From assembly GCA_038248985.1 (NCBI GenBank), contig JBBRWV010000008.1:1-45575 (forward strand): a stretch of DNA of 45,575 bases, given 5' to 3'. Numbering within the stretch: the stretch's first letter is position 1; each line of letters opens with the position of its first letter. Origin of the DNA: JBBRWV01 sp038248985. GTDB lineage: Bacteria; Planctomycetota; Phycisphaerae; WQYP01. The notes under the pieces are model-generated. The model was not told where the DNA came from, made no database searches, and saw only the letters and a list, made by a program, of their open reading frames with translations. A program made the position numbers and the translations under genes. Positions 36,310 through 44,085 of this stretch are shown here, one piece after another.

Positions 36310-37809
36310 ATGACCAACCTCCGCCGCGCAATCCTGGCTCTGGTGCTCACGCTGACCGCGCTTGCCCTCGGTACGTTCGCCGCCGCCGCAGGCCAGTCCC
36401 ATTCACGCATCACCGGCATGACGGAAATCCACAAGGGCCGCTTCTACTGGCAAAACGAACTCGCCCAGGCCCAACTCGCCCACGCCCCCCCCCAAAAAAT
36501 CGCCGAACTGCAAAAAATCGTCGCCGATCACAACGCCCGCGGACTGCCCTCCTATCGCCTGGCCGACCGCCTGTTTACCCAGTGGGATGGCTATCGCTAC
36601 GAGGAAATTCTGTCCGGCGGCTACCACTACCACCTGCCTTCAGACCCCCTCTCAATCCAAAATGCCTCCATCAGCACTCAACCCGCCACCGGCGAACGCC
36701 GCCTCAAAAATGTCGTCTGGTATCCCCTCTATCCACTGCTGGGATACACCGTAAAAATCTTTACGCGCCTCCCCCCCCAACACGCCCTGACCCTGGTCTC
36801 CTGGCTCTGCATCCTCGCCGCCGCAACCCTATTCGTTGCCTACGCCCGAGACTACATCGAACAACACCCGGATGCCCCCCGCGCTTCCCCCCACCTGCCC
36901 ACCGTCGCCGCATTCGCCGGCCTGACCCTGCTCCTCCTCGGCCCCTGTTCGATCTTTTTCTACGCCAATTTTACCGAAGCACTCTTCACCCTTCTGCTGG
37001 TCGCCTTCCTCTACTGCCTCCAGAAAAAATGGTTCTGGTATGCCGCCGCCGTTGCCGCATTCGCCTCCGCCACCCGCTCCCAGGGAGTCCTTTTCGGCCC
37101 CGTCCTGGCCGTCGTCTACAGCCTGCAAATTTCCGAAAAATCCTTCCAACCCCGCCTCCTCGCCTGGGCCCGCCGACTCCCCACCGCGTTCCTGCTCGGA
37201 TGCATCTCTGCCCTCGGCATCCTGGCCTACATGCTCTACCTGCACGCAACCTTCGGCGACGCCCTCGCCTTCATGCACGCCCAAAAAAATTGGAACAACG
37301 GCATCAACGCCGCCACCCTCCGCGAAGCCCTCAACCCCCTCAATGCCCTCGGCTTCTTCCTCTGGCGCCTCCTCCATGAAACGCCCACCGACTATCCGCG
37401 CCTCTGGGAAACCTTCTGCCTCCTCTGGCCCCCCGTCCTCCTCCTCGGCTATCGCAAAAAACTCTCGCTCGATCTGACCCTCCTCGGCTGGATCTTCTGG
37501 GCCCTCCCCTATGTCTCCAACTCCCTCGCCGGCAACCCGCCCGAAGACACCAAGTGGATGTCGATGGGCCGCTTCACCGCCGTCCAAATCCCCCTGTTCC
37601 TGATGCTCGGCTGGACGCTGGCCCGGGGAAGTTTCAAGTTACAAGGTTCAAGTGACAAGACCGACGGTCAGGGGTGCGCTCCATCCTGCAAAGCGTGCGG
37701 GTGCTGCGGGCAGTTAATGAGCTTTCTGCCATTCATCCTTATTCCCGCGTCCATCGTTCTTTTTGCATTGTTCGCCTACAAATTTGGCGCTGGCGAATGG
37801 ATCGGCTGA
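36310..37809 (+). CDS. PIG-V-like mannosyltransferase-type membrane glycosyltransferase
   Basis: The 499-residue polytopic membrane protein resembles the GT-C/PIG-V (GPI mannosyltransferase 2-like) family. It has an early luminal acidic/aromatic loop (LFTQWDGYRYEEILSGGY), then NVVWYPLYPLLG, SIFFYANFTEALFTLLLVAF and FASATRSQGVLF. The C-terminal part includes WMSMGRFTAVQIPLFLMLG. Such enzymes use polyprenyl-phosphate sugars outside the membrane. The ATG at 36310 has no clear Shine-Dalgarno sequence. Odd feature: after ARGSFK, a hydrophilic segment of about 30 residues rich in Cys, Gly and Ser (about 442-472) precedes the last helix, encoded by low-complexity DNA at 37630-37700. It is divergent from the aquaporin gene. 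Confidence 0.75.
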   Translation: MTNLRRAILALVLTLTALALGTFAAAAGQSHSRITGMTEIHKGRFYWQNELAQAQLAHAPPQKIAELQKIVADHNARGLPSYRLADRLFTQWDGYRYEEILSGGYHYHLPSDPLSIQNASISTQPATGERRLKNVVWYPLYPLLGYTVKIFTRLPPQHALTLVSWLCILAAATLFVAYARDYIEQHPDAPRASPHLPTVAAFAGLTLLLLGPCSIFFYANFTEALFTLLLVAFLYCLQKKWFWYAAAVAAFASATRSQGVLFGPVLAVVYSLQISEKSFQPRLLAWARRLPTAFLLGCISALGILAYMLYLHATFGDALAFMHAQKNWNNGINAATLREALNPLNALGFFLWRLLHETPTDYPRLWETFCLLWPPVLLLGYRKKLSLDLTLLGWIFWALPYVSNSLAGNPPEDTKWMSMGRFTAVQIPLFLMLGWTLARGSFKLQGSSDKTDGQGCAPSCKACGCCGQLMSFLPFILIPASIVLFALFAYKFGAGEWIG

Positions 37810-38045
37810 TATCCTCACACGCCAGAAATCCACCCCTAAAGTTTCGCCAGCCACCACCGTCCCCGCCCTATCATCGCACTCATTTGGGCTCGGCCGCGGT
37901 GCGGGTAACGCGGGGAACCCCCTGTTCCCAACCCCCCAATTCCCCTGCAATTCCCTGCCAAAACATAAATTCTCATCCACCCTGCTCTCCTCTGTCGATA
38001 CTCCTCCTTCGGACCGAATTCACCTCGCAAGACGGAGTCCTGCGC

Positions 38046-38903
38046 ATGACGACCACCCCCACCCCCGTTCCCTCTGCCCCCGCCATCCCGCCCGCTCCCA
38101 CGGAATCAAAAACCAAACGCATGATCGTTTCCCTCCAAATCGGCGGCTTCTTCTTCGCCTTCGCCAACGTCATCTGCGTCGCCCTCCTCGTCTATGCCTA
38201 CCTCTCCGTCAAGCACGAACCCAAAACCCTCGAAGTCAAAGGCTCCGCCAAAAAGGCCATCGTCTCCGACACCATCGCCTGGGACGGTGCCTTTAGCACC
38301 CGCGACTCCGACCTCACCAAGGCCTACGAAAAACTCCAACTGGATACCGAGCGCATCGCCGCCTTCATCAAGGCCGCTGGCATCCCCGACGCCGAAGTCA
38401 AATTCTCCTCCATCCGCACCGACAAAATCTACAAGAAGGAAATCCATCCCGGCTTCGCCCCCGCCGGGGGCATCGCCGCCGGCGCGCCGCTCCCCGCGCC
38501 TCAGATCACCGCCTCCAATCAGGTCGAACTCTATACCCTCACCCAGAGCATCTCGATCGAAAGCCACGACATGACCAAGGTCCCCGCCATCTCCCGCAAC
38601 ATCACCTCGCTCCTCAAAGATGGCGTCGAAATCGAATCCGGCTCGCCTACCTACACCTATTCCAAACTCTCCGAGTTGAAGATCGACATGCTCGCCGACG
38701 CCACCAGAGATGCCACCAACCGCGCCACCCAAATCGTCACCAACGCCCACGGCCACCTCGGCAAACTCGTCGAAGCCAAAATGGGCGTCATGCAAATCAA
38801 CCCCAAAGGCGTCACGGGCGTCTCCGACACCGGCAACAACGACACCACCGCCCTCGAAAAAGAAATCCTCGCCGTCGTCACCGTCCGCTTCGAACTCAAC
38901 TAG
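38046..38903 (+). CDS. SIMPL-domain (DUF541) membrane-anchored protein
   Basis: The 285-residue protein has a Pro/Thr-rich cytosolic head, one transmembrane helix (about 30-53, GGFFFAFANVICVALLVYAY) and a SIMPL domain. The domain has LEVKGSAKKAI, the internal pattern AEVKFSSIRTDKIYKKE, LTQSISIESHD, SPTYTYSKLSELK and the family-typical end VVTVRFELN. SIMPL proteins form periplasmic oligomers of poorly known function. GGAG eight bases before the ATG supports the start. The TAG stop (38901-38903) is made of the TA target dinucleotide plus the first G of the downstream IS element. If the IS and one TA copy are removed, the codon becomes TAA, so the protein is unchanged. Confidence 0.82.
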   Translation: MTTTPTPVPSAPAIPPAPTESKTKRMIVSLQIGGFFFAFANVICVALLVYAYLSVKHEPKTLEVKGSAKKAIVSDTIAWDGAFSTRDSDLTKAYEKLQLDTERIAAFIKAAGIPDAEVKFSSIRTDKIYKKEIHPGFAPAGGIAAGAPLPAPQITASNQVELYTLTQSISIESHDMTKVPAISRNITSLLKDGVEIESGSPTYTYSKLSELKIDMLADATRDATNRATQIVTNAHGHLGKLVEAKMGVMQINPKGVTGVSDTGNNDTTALEKEILAVVTVRFELN

Positions 38904-39888
38904 GCTCTGTCTGAAAACACCAAATTGTGCCGATATTGCTGGGAAAGACAAGGAGGTCTTCGATGGCAAAGGGCAAGAAGCCCGCCGCTGCGGCGGACAA
39001 GAAAGCGGCCAGAAGCAAGCGTATCGGGCAAGTTCGGCGGCATGAGGTCACAGACGTGGAATGGAAATTCCTCAATCCTCTGATTCCACGCTCCAGCGCC
39101 AAGACCGGCCGCAAGCCCAGTGATCGGCGCACCGTGCTCAACGGCGTCATGTGGACCCTGCGCACCGGCGCTCCGTGGCGCGATTTGCCGGAACGCTACG
39201 GACCTTGGCAGACGGTCTACGACCACTTCCGCAACTGGCGTAGCAAGGGCGTCTACGACAAGATTCTCCAGGCCCTGCATATTCGGCTGGATAGCGCCGG
39301 GAAGATCGACTGGGACCTCTGGTGCATCGACGGCTCGAATGTCCGCGCCGCGCGAGCCGCAGCCGGGGCTGACAAAAAAGTCTCCAACGCCACAAAAACG
39401 AGCCCCAAGACCACGGTCTGGGTCGCTCGCGCGGCGGATTCACCAGCAAGTTCCACCTGGTCACTGACGGCGCGGGCGTGCCGCTGAATGTGGAGATCAT
39501 CGCCGGACAAATCCATGACTCGACCTGCTTTGAATCGGCGTTCGACGGCATCTCTATCGCCCAACCGGTCGGCCGGCCCGGCAAACGCCCCCGCCAAGCC
39601 GCCGGAGACAAGGGCTACAGTTGCCGCCGCATCCGCGACTGGCTGAGGGACCACGGCATAAAGCCGGTGATTCCTCACAAGGAGAATGAGCGTGCCAGAA
39701 CCGACGGCCGGGTGAAGTTTGACAAGCCGACCTACAAGCGGCGTTCGATTATCGAGAACGTGATCGGCTGGCTCAAGGAATGCCGCCGCGTGGGAACGCG
39801 ATATGAGAAACTGGCTATCAACTTTCAGGCCATTCTGCAACTGGCTATGATAAGAAACTGCTTGAAAATAGCGTTTTCAGACAGAGCC
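38903..39888 (+). mobile_element. IS5-type insertion sequence (986 bases)
   Basis: Perfect 16-base terminal inverted repeats are seen: GGCTCTGTCTGAAAAC at 38903-38918 and its reverse complement at 39873-39888. TA lies on both outer sides (38901-38902 and 39889-39890), the two-base target duplication known for IS427-like IS5 elements. Inside is a transposase in two overlapping frames with the DDE residues. Intact ends and open frames suggest a recent, possibly active copy. It inserted at the stop codon of the SIMPL gene. Confidence 0.93.
38963..39487 (+). CDS. IS5-family transposase, upstream frame (orfA)
   Basis: This 174-codon frame starts at ATG 38963 behind AAGGAGG. A basic Ala/Lys-rich head is followed by the IS5 N-terminal domain: VEWKFLNPLIP, RRTVLNGVMWTLRTGAPWRDLP and WQTVYDHFRNWRSKGVYDKI. 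The first catalytic Asp is in LWCIDGSNVRAARAA. Family similarity ends at ADKK, at the six-A run 39374-39379; the remaining codons in this frame are non-native. The rest of the transposase continues in the -1 frame, so the full enzyme needs a -1 ribosomal frameshift or transcriptional slippage there. Confidence 0.88.
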   Translation: MAKGKKPAAAADKKAARSKRIGQVRRHEVTDVEWKFLNPLIPRSSAKTGRKPSDRRTVLNGVMWTLRTGAPWRDLPERYGPWQTVYDHFRNWRSKGVYDKILQALHIRLDSAGKIDWDLWCIDGSNVRAARAAAGADKKVSNATKTSPKTTVWVARAADSPASSTWSLTARACR

Positions 39889-39891
39889 TAA
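39379..39891 (+). CDS. IS5-family transposase, downstream frame (orfB)
   Basis: In the -1 frame relative to orfA the IS5 core continues immediately after the A run. It contains NEPQDHGLGRSRGGF, KFHLVTDGAGVPLNVE, the second catalytic Asp in AGDKGYSCRRIRDWL and the Glu in RRSIIENVIGWLKECRR, ending SDRA. There is no start codon where similarity begins; an internal ATG or GTG near 39478 would omit needed sequence. The stop TAA at 39889-39891 lies outside the element: TA comes from the target duplication and the last A from flanking DNA. The expected fusion product is about 308 residues. Confidence 0.85.
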   Translation, partial: SLQRHKNEPQDHGLGRSRGGFTSKFHLVTDGAGVPLNVEIIAGQIHDSTCFESAFDGISIAQPVGRPGKRPRQAAGDKGYSCRRIRDWLRDHGIKPVIPHKENERARTDGRVKFDKPTYKRRSIIENVIGWLKECRRVGTRYEKLAINFQAILQLAMIRNCLKIAFSDRA

Positions 39892-40136
39892 CACTCAGCG
39901 CCCCCCCCAACCTCACGCGCTCTACCTTCGCCGACTATCTGCACCCCAAAAAACCCGGCGACCCGCTACTCCTCAAACTTCTCGCCGACCTCGATAAATC
40001 CGTCTCCTACGCCGCATGGGAAGAGCTGAACCGCCACCTGCAGATCGATATCGATTCTCCGCCCCGGCAGACACCTCAAAAAATAGCCGAAATCCCCATC
40101 ACCAACGCCACCGCATGGAAAAAAGCCTTCCCTTGA
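39891..40136 (+). pseudogene. C-terminal remnant of an unrecognised gene
   Basis: Directly after the IS an open frame of 81 codons has the strong C-ending codon preference of neighbouring genes and ends in TGA at 40134-40136. It encodes a charged, helical-looking peptide with STFADYLHPKKPGDPLL, SVSYAAWEELNRHL and ITNATAWKKAFP. It has no start codon and is not in frame with the SIMPL gene before the insertion. The 5' part appears lost, perhaps by a deletion linked to the IS. I do not recognise the family. Confidence 0.45.
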
Positions 40137-41987
40137 ACCTCCAACCATACCTCCTGCAGACTATCATTCTGCCCTCAGCATCGGCCCAGCATCGCCGAAA
40201 ATCTCCCCGGCGGTACCTCTGTCGGCACCCTCGGCGTCACCGATCCCTATGCCGGCTACTCCTTCACCTTCACCCTCGTTAACGGCACCGGCGATGCCGA
40301 CAACAATCAATTCACCATCAACAGCGCCACCCTCAAAACCGCCACCAACTTCGACTTTGAAACCAAGACCACCTACAGTATCCGCGTCCGCGCCGTAGGC
40401 GCGGGCGGCCTCGCGTGCGAAAAAGTCCTCACCATCAACGTCAACAACGTCAATGAACCCCCCCTCAACCTCGCCCTCAGTAACGACACCGTCAGCGAAA
40501 ACCTCGCGTCCAACACCGTGGTGGGTGTGCTCACCACCTCCGACAATGACATCAATAACTCCTTCACCTATTCCCTCGTCAGCGGCACCGGCAGCACCGA
40601 TAACGCCAGCTTCTCCATCGTCAACGGCTCCCTCCTCTCCGGCACCGGTTTCAACTTCGAAGCCAAGAACGTCTACACCATTCGTGTACGCAGCACCGAT
40701 CAGGGCGGTCTCTTCACCGAGAAAGCCTTCACCATCAACATCACTGATGTCCCCGATATGCAGGGCTTTGTCGATACCATCTCCCCCGCCCTTCTCACCG
40801 GCTGGGCCTATGACCCCTCCACCCCCGCCGCCTCCATCAACGTCCGCGTCGTGATCGATAGCAATGTGAACTACACCGTCCCCACCACCTTCCTTCGCCA
40901 GGATGTCAACAACGCCTTCAACATCACCGGCAACCATGGCTTCGCCTTCGCCATCCCCGGCTCCTACAGCACCGGCTACCATCAGTTTGACGTCTACCGC
41001 CTCAATCCCGTCAGCGGCGCTGTGGAAGAAAAAATCGGCACCAAGATACTCTCCGTCGCCGAAACCGCCGCCCCCCGCGGCAGCTTCGACGGTTCCCTCG
41101 GCTCCTCCATCTTTGGCTGGGCCTACGACCCCGATGCACCCACCACCGCCATCAACGTCCGCGTCGATATCGATGGCATCACCAATTCCACCTTCACCAC
41201 ACAATTCGCCCGCGCCGACGTCAATGCCGCCTTCGGCATCACCGGCAACCACGGCTTCTCCTTTGACATCCCGGGCAGCGTCTCCAACGGTTCCCACACC
41301 TTCGCCGTCTACGCCCTCGATTCCACCACCGGTGGAGCCACTCTCCTCGGCAGCCGCATCGTCGTCGTCAACAAAGCCCCCGTCGGCTACATCGACTCAA
41401 TCTCCCCCACCTCACTCTCCGGCTGGGCCTATGATCCCGACGCCTCCGCCACTGCACTCAACATCCGCGTCGACATCGACGGCGTCACCGCCTCCACCTT
41501 CGTAACCCCCTTCGCCCGCGCCGATGTCAATGCCGTCTTCTCCATCACCGGCAATCACGGCTTCGCCTACAATATCCCCTCCACGCTCGCCGCTGGCACC
41601 CACACCTTCAACATCTACGCGGTCGATTCCCTCACCGGTGCCGCCCAATCCATTGGCACCAAAACCCTCACCGTCAGCGCCCTCCCCACCGGCTGGGTTG
41701 ATTCCCTCAACGCCAGCACTCTCTCCGGCTGGGCCTACGATCCCGACGCCCCCTCCACCTCCATCAGCGTCCGTATTGATATCGACGGCGTCACCAACAC
41801 CACCATCACCACCACCCTGCTTCGTGCCGATGTCAACACCGCTTTCTCCCTCACCGGTAACCACGGCTTCTTCTTCGCTCTGCCTACCCTCTCCACCGGA
41901 ACGCACACCGTCGCAATTTACGGCATCGATACCGTGAGCTCGCAAGCCGTGCTCATCGGCAGCATCCACCAGGTCATTGTTGCATAA
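40137..41987 (+). CDS. 5'-truncated cadherin-like exoprotein with four GWAYDP repeats
   Basis: The frame is open from the preceding TGA to 41987 but has no usable start before a GTG at 40518, in the middle of a domain. Coding similarity begins abruptly at SIAENLPGGTSVGTL (about 40185). Two cadherin-like domains follow, the first with FTLVNGTGDADNN and FDFETKTTYSIRVRA, the second with FNFEAKNVYTIRVRS. Four repeats of about 100 residues come next. Each has (L/I)xGWAYDPxxP, a (D)IDGV strand, R(A/Q)DVNxAF and a TGNHGFxF motif, and ends in a V-rich strand. The family is extracellular and usually N-terminally signalled. A one-base change in GGCCC near 40183 would join it to an upstream frame reading TIILPSASA, so a frameshift or truncation has removed the normal start. 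Probably non-functional or 5'-broken. Confidence 0.65.
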   Translation, partial: TSNHTSCRLSFCPQHRPSIAENLPGGTSVGTLGVTDPYAGYSFTFTLVNGTGDADNNQFTINSATLKTATNFDFETKTTYSIRVRAVGAGGLACEKVLTINVNNVNEPPLNLALSNDTVSENLASNTVVGVLTTSDNDINNSFTYSLVSGTGSTDNASFSIVNGSLLSGTGFNFEAKNVYTIRVRSTDQGGLFTEKAFTINITDVPDMQGFVDTISPALLTGWAYDPSTPAASINVRVVIDSNVNYTVPTTFLRQDVNNAFNITGNHGFAFAIPGSYSTGYHQFDVYRLNPVSGAVEEKIGTKILSVAETAAPRGSFDGSLGSSIFGWAYDPDAPTTAINVRVDIDGITNSTFTTQFARADVNAAFGITGNHGFSFDIPGSVSNGSHTFAVYALDSTTGGATLLGSRIVVVNKAPVGYIDSISPTSLSGWAYDPDASATALNIRVDIDGVTASTFVTPFARADVNAVFSITGNHGFAYNIPSTLAAGTHTFNIYAVDSLTGAAQSIGTKTLTVSALPTGWVDSLNASTLSGWAYDPDAPSTSISVRIDIDGVTNTTITTTLLRADVNTAFSLTGNHGFFFALPTLSTGTHTVAIYGIDTVSSQAVLIGSIHQVIVA

Positions 41988-42175
41988 GCCCCATCACCCA
42001 TCCTCAACCTGTGTCTTCGCCTGAATACGCACCTGGCACCATCACCCCCATCGCACGAGGTGCATTCCAGTCGTCGCTCAATCCCGCTTCATTTATCTCG
42101 ATAAAGCGGACTTCACGCGCCTCGCCGAAAAATATCTCACTTCACTTCACCCTTTCCGACATCTACCTCTCTCTG

Positions 42176-42181
42176 TATAAC
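42176..42181 (+). promoter_or_regulatory. Candidate -10 box immediately before the IclR gene (possible leaderless start)
   Basis: TATAAC at 42176-42181 is only seven bases before the ATG at 42189, so transcription would begin at or next to the start codon. No Shine-Dalgarno sequence lies in between or just upstream. No clear -35 hexamer is seen. This suggests a leaderless mRNA. Confidence 0.35.
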
Positions 42182-42188
42182 CACCCGC

Positions 42189-42830
42189 ATGAAACTCCCC
42201 CGCACCGTTCAGCCCAACCTCTCCATCCGCAAAGGCTTTGACGTCCTCGAAGCCCTCGCCTTCTCCCACCTCCCCCTCACCACCGGCCAAATCGCTACCC
42301 AACTCCAAATTGATAAATCCGTCGCCTCACGCATCCTCCTCACCCTCGCCGAACTCGGCTACGTCCAACGCATCGGCCGCGGCGTCTGGCGCTCCTCCAC
42401 CGGCCTCATCGCCCTCAGCCTCATGGGCCTGCGCAATTCCCCTCTCGTCCACGTCAAACCCCTCCTCCTCGATCTCCAAGCACGCCTCCAGTGCATCGTC
42501 GCCCTCGGCTTCGTCTGGAAAACCCACGTCGTCTACGTCTTCCATTCCGCCGACTCCGACCATCACGCCACCGACGGCCTCGGCCACGTCTTCCCCGCCG
42601 CGAATTCCTCCATCGGCCAACTCCTCACCAGCCCCCGCACCCTCACCCACAAGCTCCACTGGATCAAAAAACAAAAGTATTTCAGCCTCGCCGTTCCCTT
42701 GGAATTCGCCGGTTTCCGCTACGGACTGGCCGTCGCCGGCCCTGCCGCCAAGCTCGATGACGATCTCCTGCCCCTTTTACGCGACTTCGCCGAAAAAATG
42801 CACGCCCGCGCCGCCGACGACGGGCCTTGA
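42189..42830 (+). CDS. IclR-family transcriptional regulator
   Basis: The 213-residue protein has an N-terminal winged helix-turn-helix typical of IclR. It runs through IRKGFDVLEALAF, LTTGQIATQLQIDKSVASRI and LLTLAELGYVQRIGRG, followed by the effector-binding domain. That domain contains VHVKPLLLDLQARLQCIVAL, a short linker and LAVPLEFAGFRYGLAVAG. IclR proteins usually have about 250 residues; this one is short because the effector domain lacks one segment. IclR regulators bind small carboxylates or sugar acids and often control adjacent catabolic genes, but no such gene is next door. The start may be leaderless, with TATAAC seven bases upstream. Confidence 0.85.
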   Translation: MKLPRTVQPNLSIRKGFDVLEALAFSHLPLTTGQIATQLQIDKSVASRILLTLAELGYVQRIGRGVWRSSTGLIALSLMGLRNSPLVHVKPLLLDLQARLQCIVALGFVWKTHVVYVFHSADSDHHATDGLGHVFPAANSSIGQLLTSPRTLTHKLHWIKKQKYFSLAVPLEFAGFRYGLAVAGPAAKLDDDLLPLLRDFAEKMHARAADDGP

Positions 42831-42930
42831 CAGTGTTTCCGGCGCGTGATACGGTTCAAGCACAGGTGCGAAAAATCCCCTGTTCAGCTCCCTAAGTAAT
42901 GGTCCTTTCTCAAGCTTTGACGCGGAGCAA

Positions 42931-43983
42931 ATGATGCAGTCTCGGCGGTGGTGGAAATCAATTGTCAGCGCATGGTTGCTGGGTGTATGTCTCGCGGGTG
43001 CCGCACGCATTGCCACGGCCGCTCCCGCCCCTCCCGGCCCTCCCCCAGCCCCCGCCGATGTCGCCACCGCGATCGCTCCCCTCAAAGGTGCCGCCGTCGT
43101 CGCCTATCGCACCTCCGTCAACGCCTCCGCCGCCACTTTGAACGTCACCGAAAAAAATCGCTACGCCGAAAAACTCGGCACCGCTCTCGAACCCGTCATC
43201 AAGGGCGCCAATGTCGATGCCGCCATCAACGCCATCGTCCTCCTCGTCGATCTCGACGTGCTCTTCGCCGACAGGGCCCTCGTCAACGCCCTTCCCAATC
43301 CCAATCCCGCCATTCGCTACTGGGCCGCCAAAGGCCTCGGCAACATCATGGATCGCACCCGCAACGTCGGCCCCGCCGCCGTCGCCAAACTCAATGGCCA
43401 ACTCCGCGATCAACTCAAAGTCGAAACCAGTGGCATCGTCAAACAGCAAATCCTCCGCGCCCTCGCCGCCTCCGGCGATGTCGCCTCCCTCTCCGACGCC
43501 CTCCTCTTCCTCGCCCAAACCCTCGAAAAATCGCCCCCCGATATCGGTGCCATCAACGCCTCCACCGTCGGCCTCGACGGCCTCCTCGCCGCCATCAAAG
43601 CCGGTGCCACCCTCAATCCCACTGAAAAAGCCGATGCCCTCAATGCCCTCGCTCAAACCCTCAGCTTCACCTCCCAGCACAATCTCGCCCTCGCTGAAAA
43701 AGACATCCTCCCCGACGCCCAGGCCTCCGCCGCCGTCGATCTCGCCCGCTCCGGCGTCGCCCTCCTCAATGCCCTCGCCGATAAAGAAATCGCCAAGCTC
43801 CCCAACAATATCAATAACTCCTCCTCCGCCGGTGAACTCTTCCTCGGCGTCTCCGGCATCGTCGGCTCCCCCAAAGTCCCCGGCGACCTCCAAAAAACCT
43901 TTCCCGCCATTCCCGCTCCCGGTGAAATAAAATCTCCCACCACTACCACCACCGCCCCCAAATCCACCACCACTAAACCCTGA
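42931..43983 (+). CDS. Secreted HEAT-like helical protein of unknown function
   Basis: The 350-residue protein has a signal peptide (about 1-30, core WLLGVCLAGAARIATA), a Pro-rich linker and then alanine-rich paired helices. These include ANVDAAINAIVLLVDLDVLF, PAIRYWAAKGLGNIMDR and ILRALAASGDVASLSDALLF. The Ser/Thr-rich C-terminal tail ends with repeated TTT/KSTTTKP. The layout recalls the 737-residue secreted protein near 29-31 kb, so both may be members of one structural class. GGAG precedes ATG 42931 (42934 is also possible). It is probably periplasmic; no catalytic motif is seen. Confidence 0.65.
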   Translation: MMQSRRWWKSIVSAWLLGVCLAGAARIATAAPAPPGPPPAPADVATAIAPLKGAAVVAYRTSVNASAATLNVTEKNRYAEKLGTALEPVIKGANVDAAINAIVLLVDLDVLFADRALVNALPNPNPAIRYWAAKGLGNIMDRTRNVGPAAVAKLNGQLRDQLKVETSGIVKQQILRALAASGDVASLSDALLFLAQTLEKSPPDIGAINASTVGLDGLLAAIKAGATLNPTEKADALNALAQTLSFTSQHNLALAEKDILPDAQASAAVDLARSGVALLNALADKEIAKLPNNINNSSSAGELFLGVSGIVGSPKVPGDLQKTFPAIPAPGEIKSPTTTTTAPKSTTTKP

Positions 43984-44050
43984 TCAACCCCGCGCTTTCC
44001 TGCCCCTCGCCTCCCGCTCGCTTCCCCCTCGCCTCGCCCGCAACTCCCGT

Positions 44051-44056
44051 TACAAT
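44051..44056 (+). promoter_or_regulatory. Candidate -10 element (TACAAT) for aroA
   Basis: CCGTTACAAT ends 29 bases before the aroA start, as a nearly identical string does before recN. No convincing -35 box is visible at standard spacing in the C-rich upstream sequence. Confidence 0.35.
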
Positions 44057-44085
44057 GCGCGCTTTCGCATTCGCTCGAGAACCCC

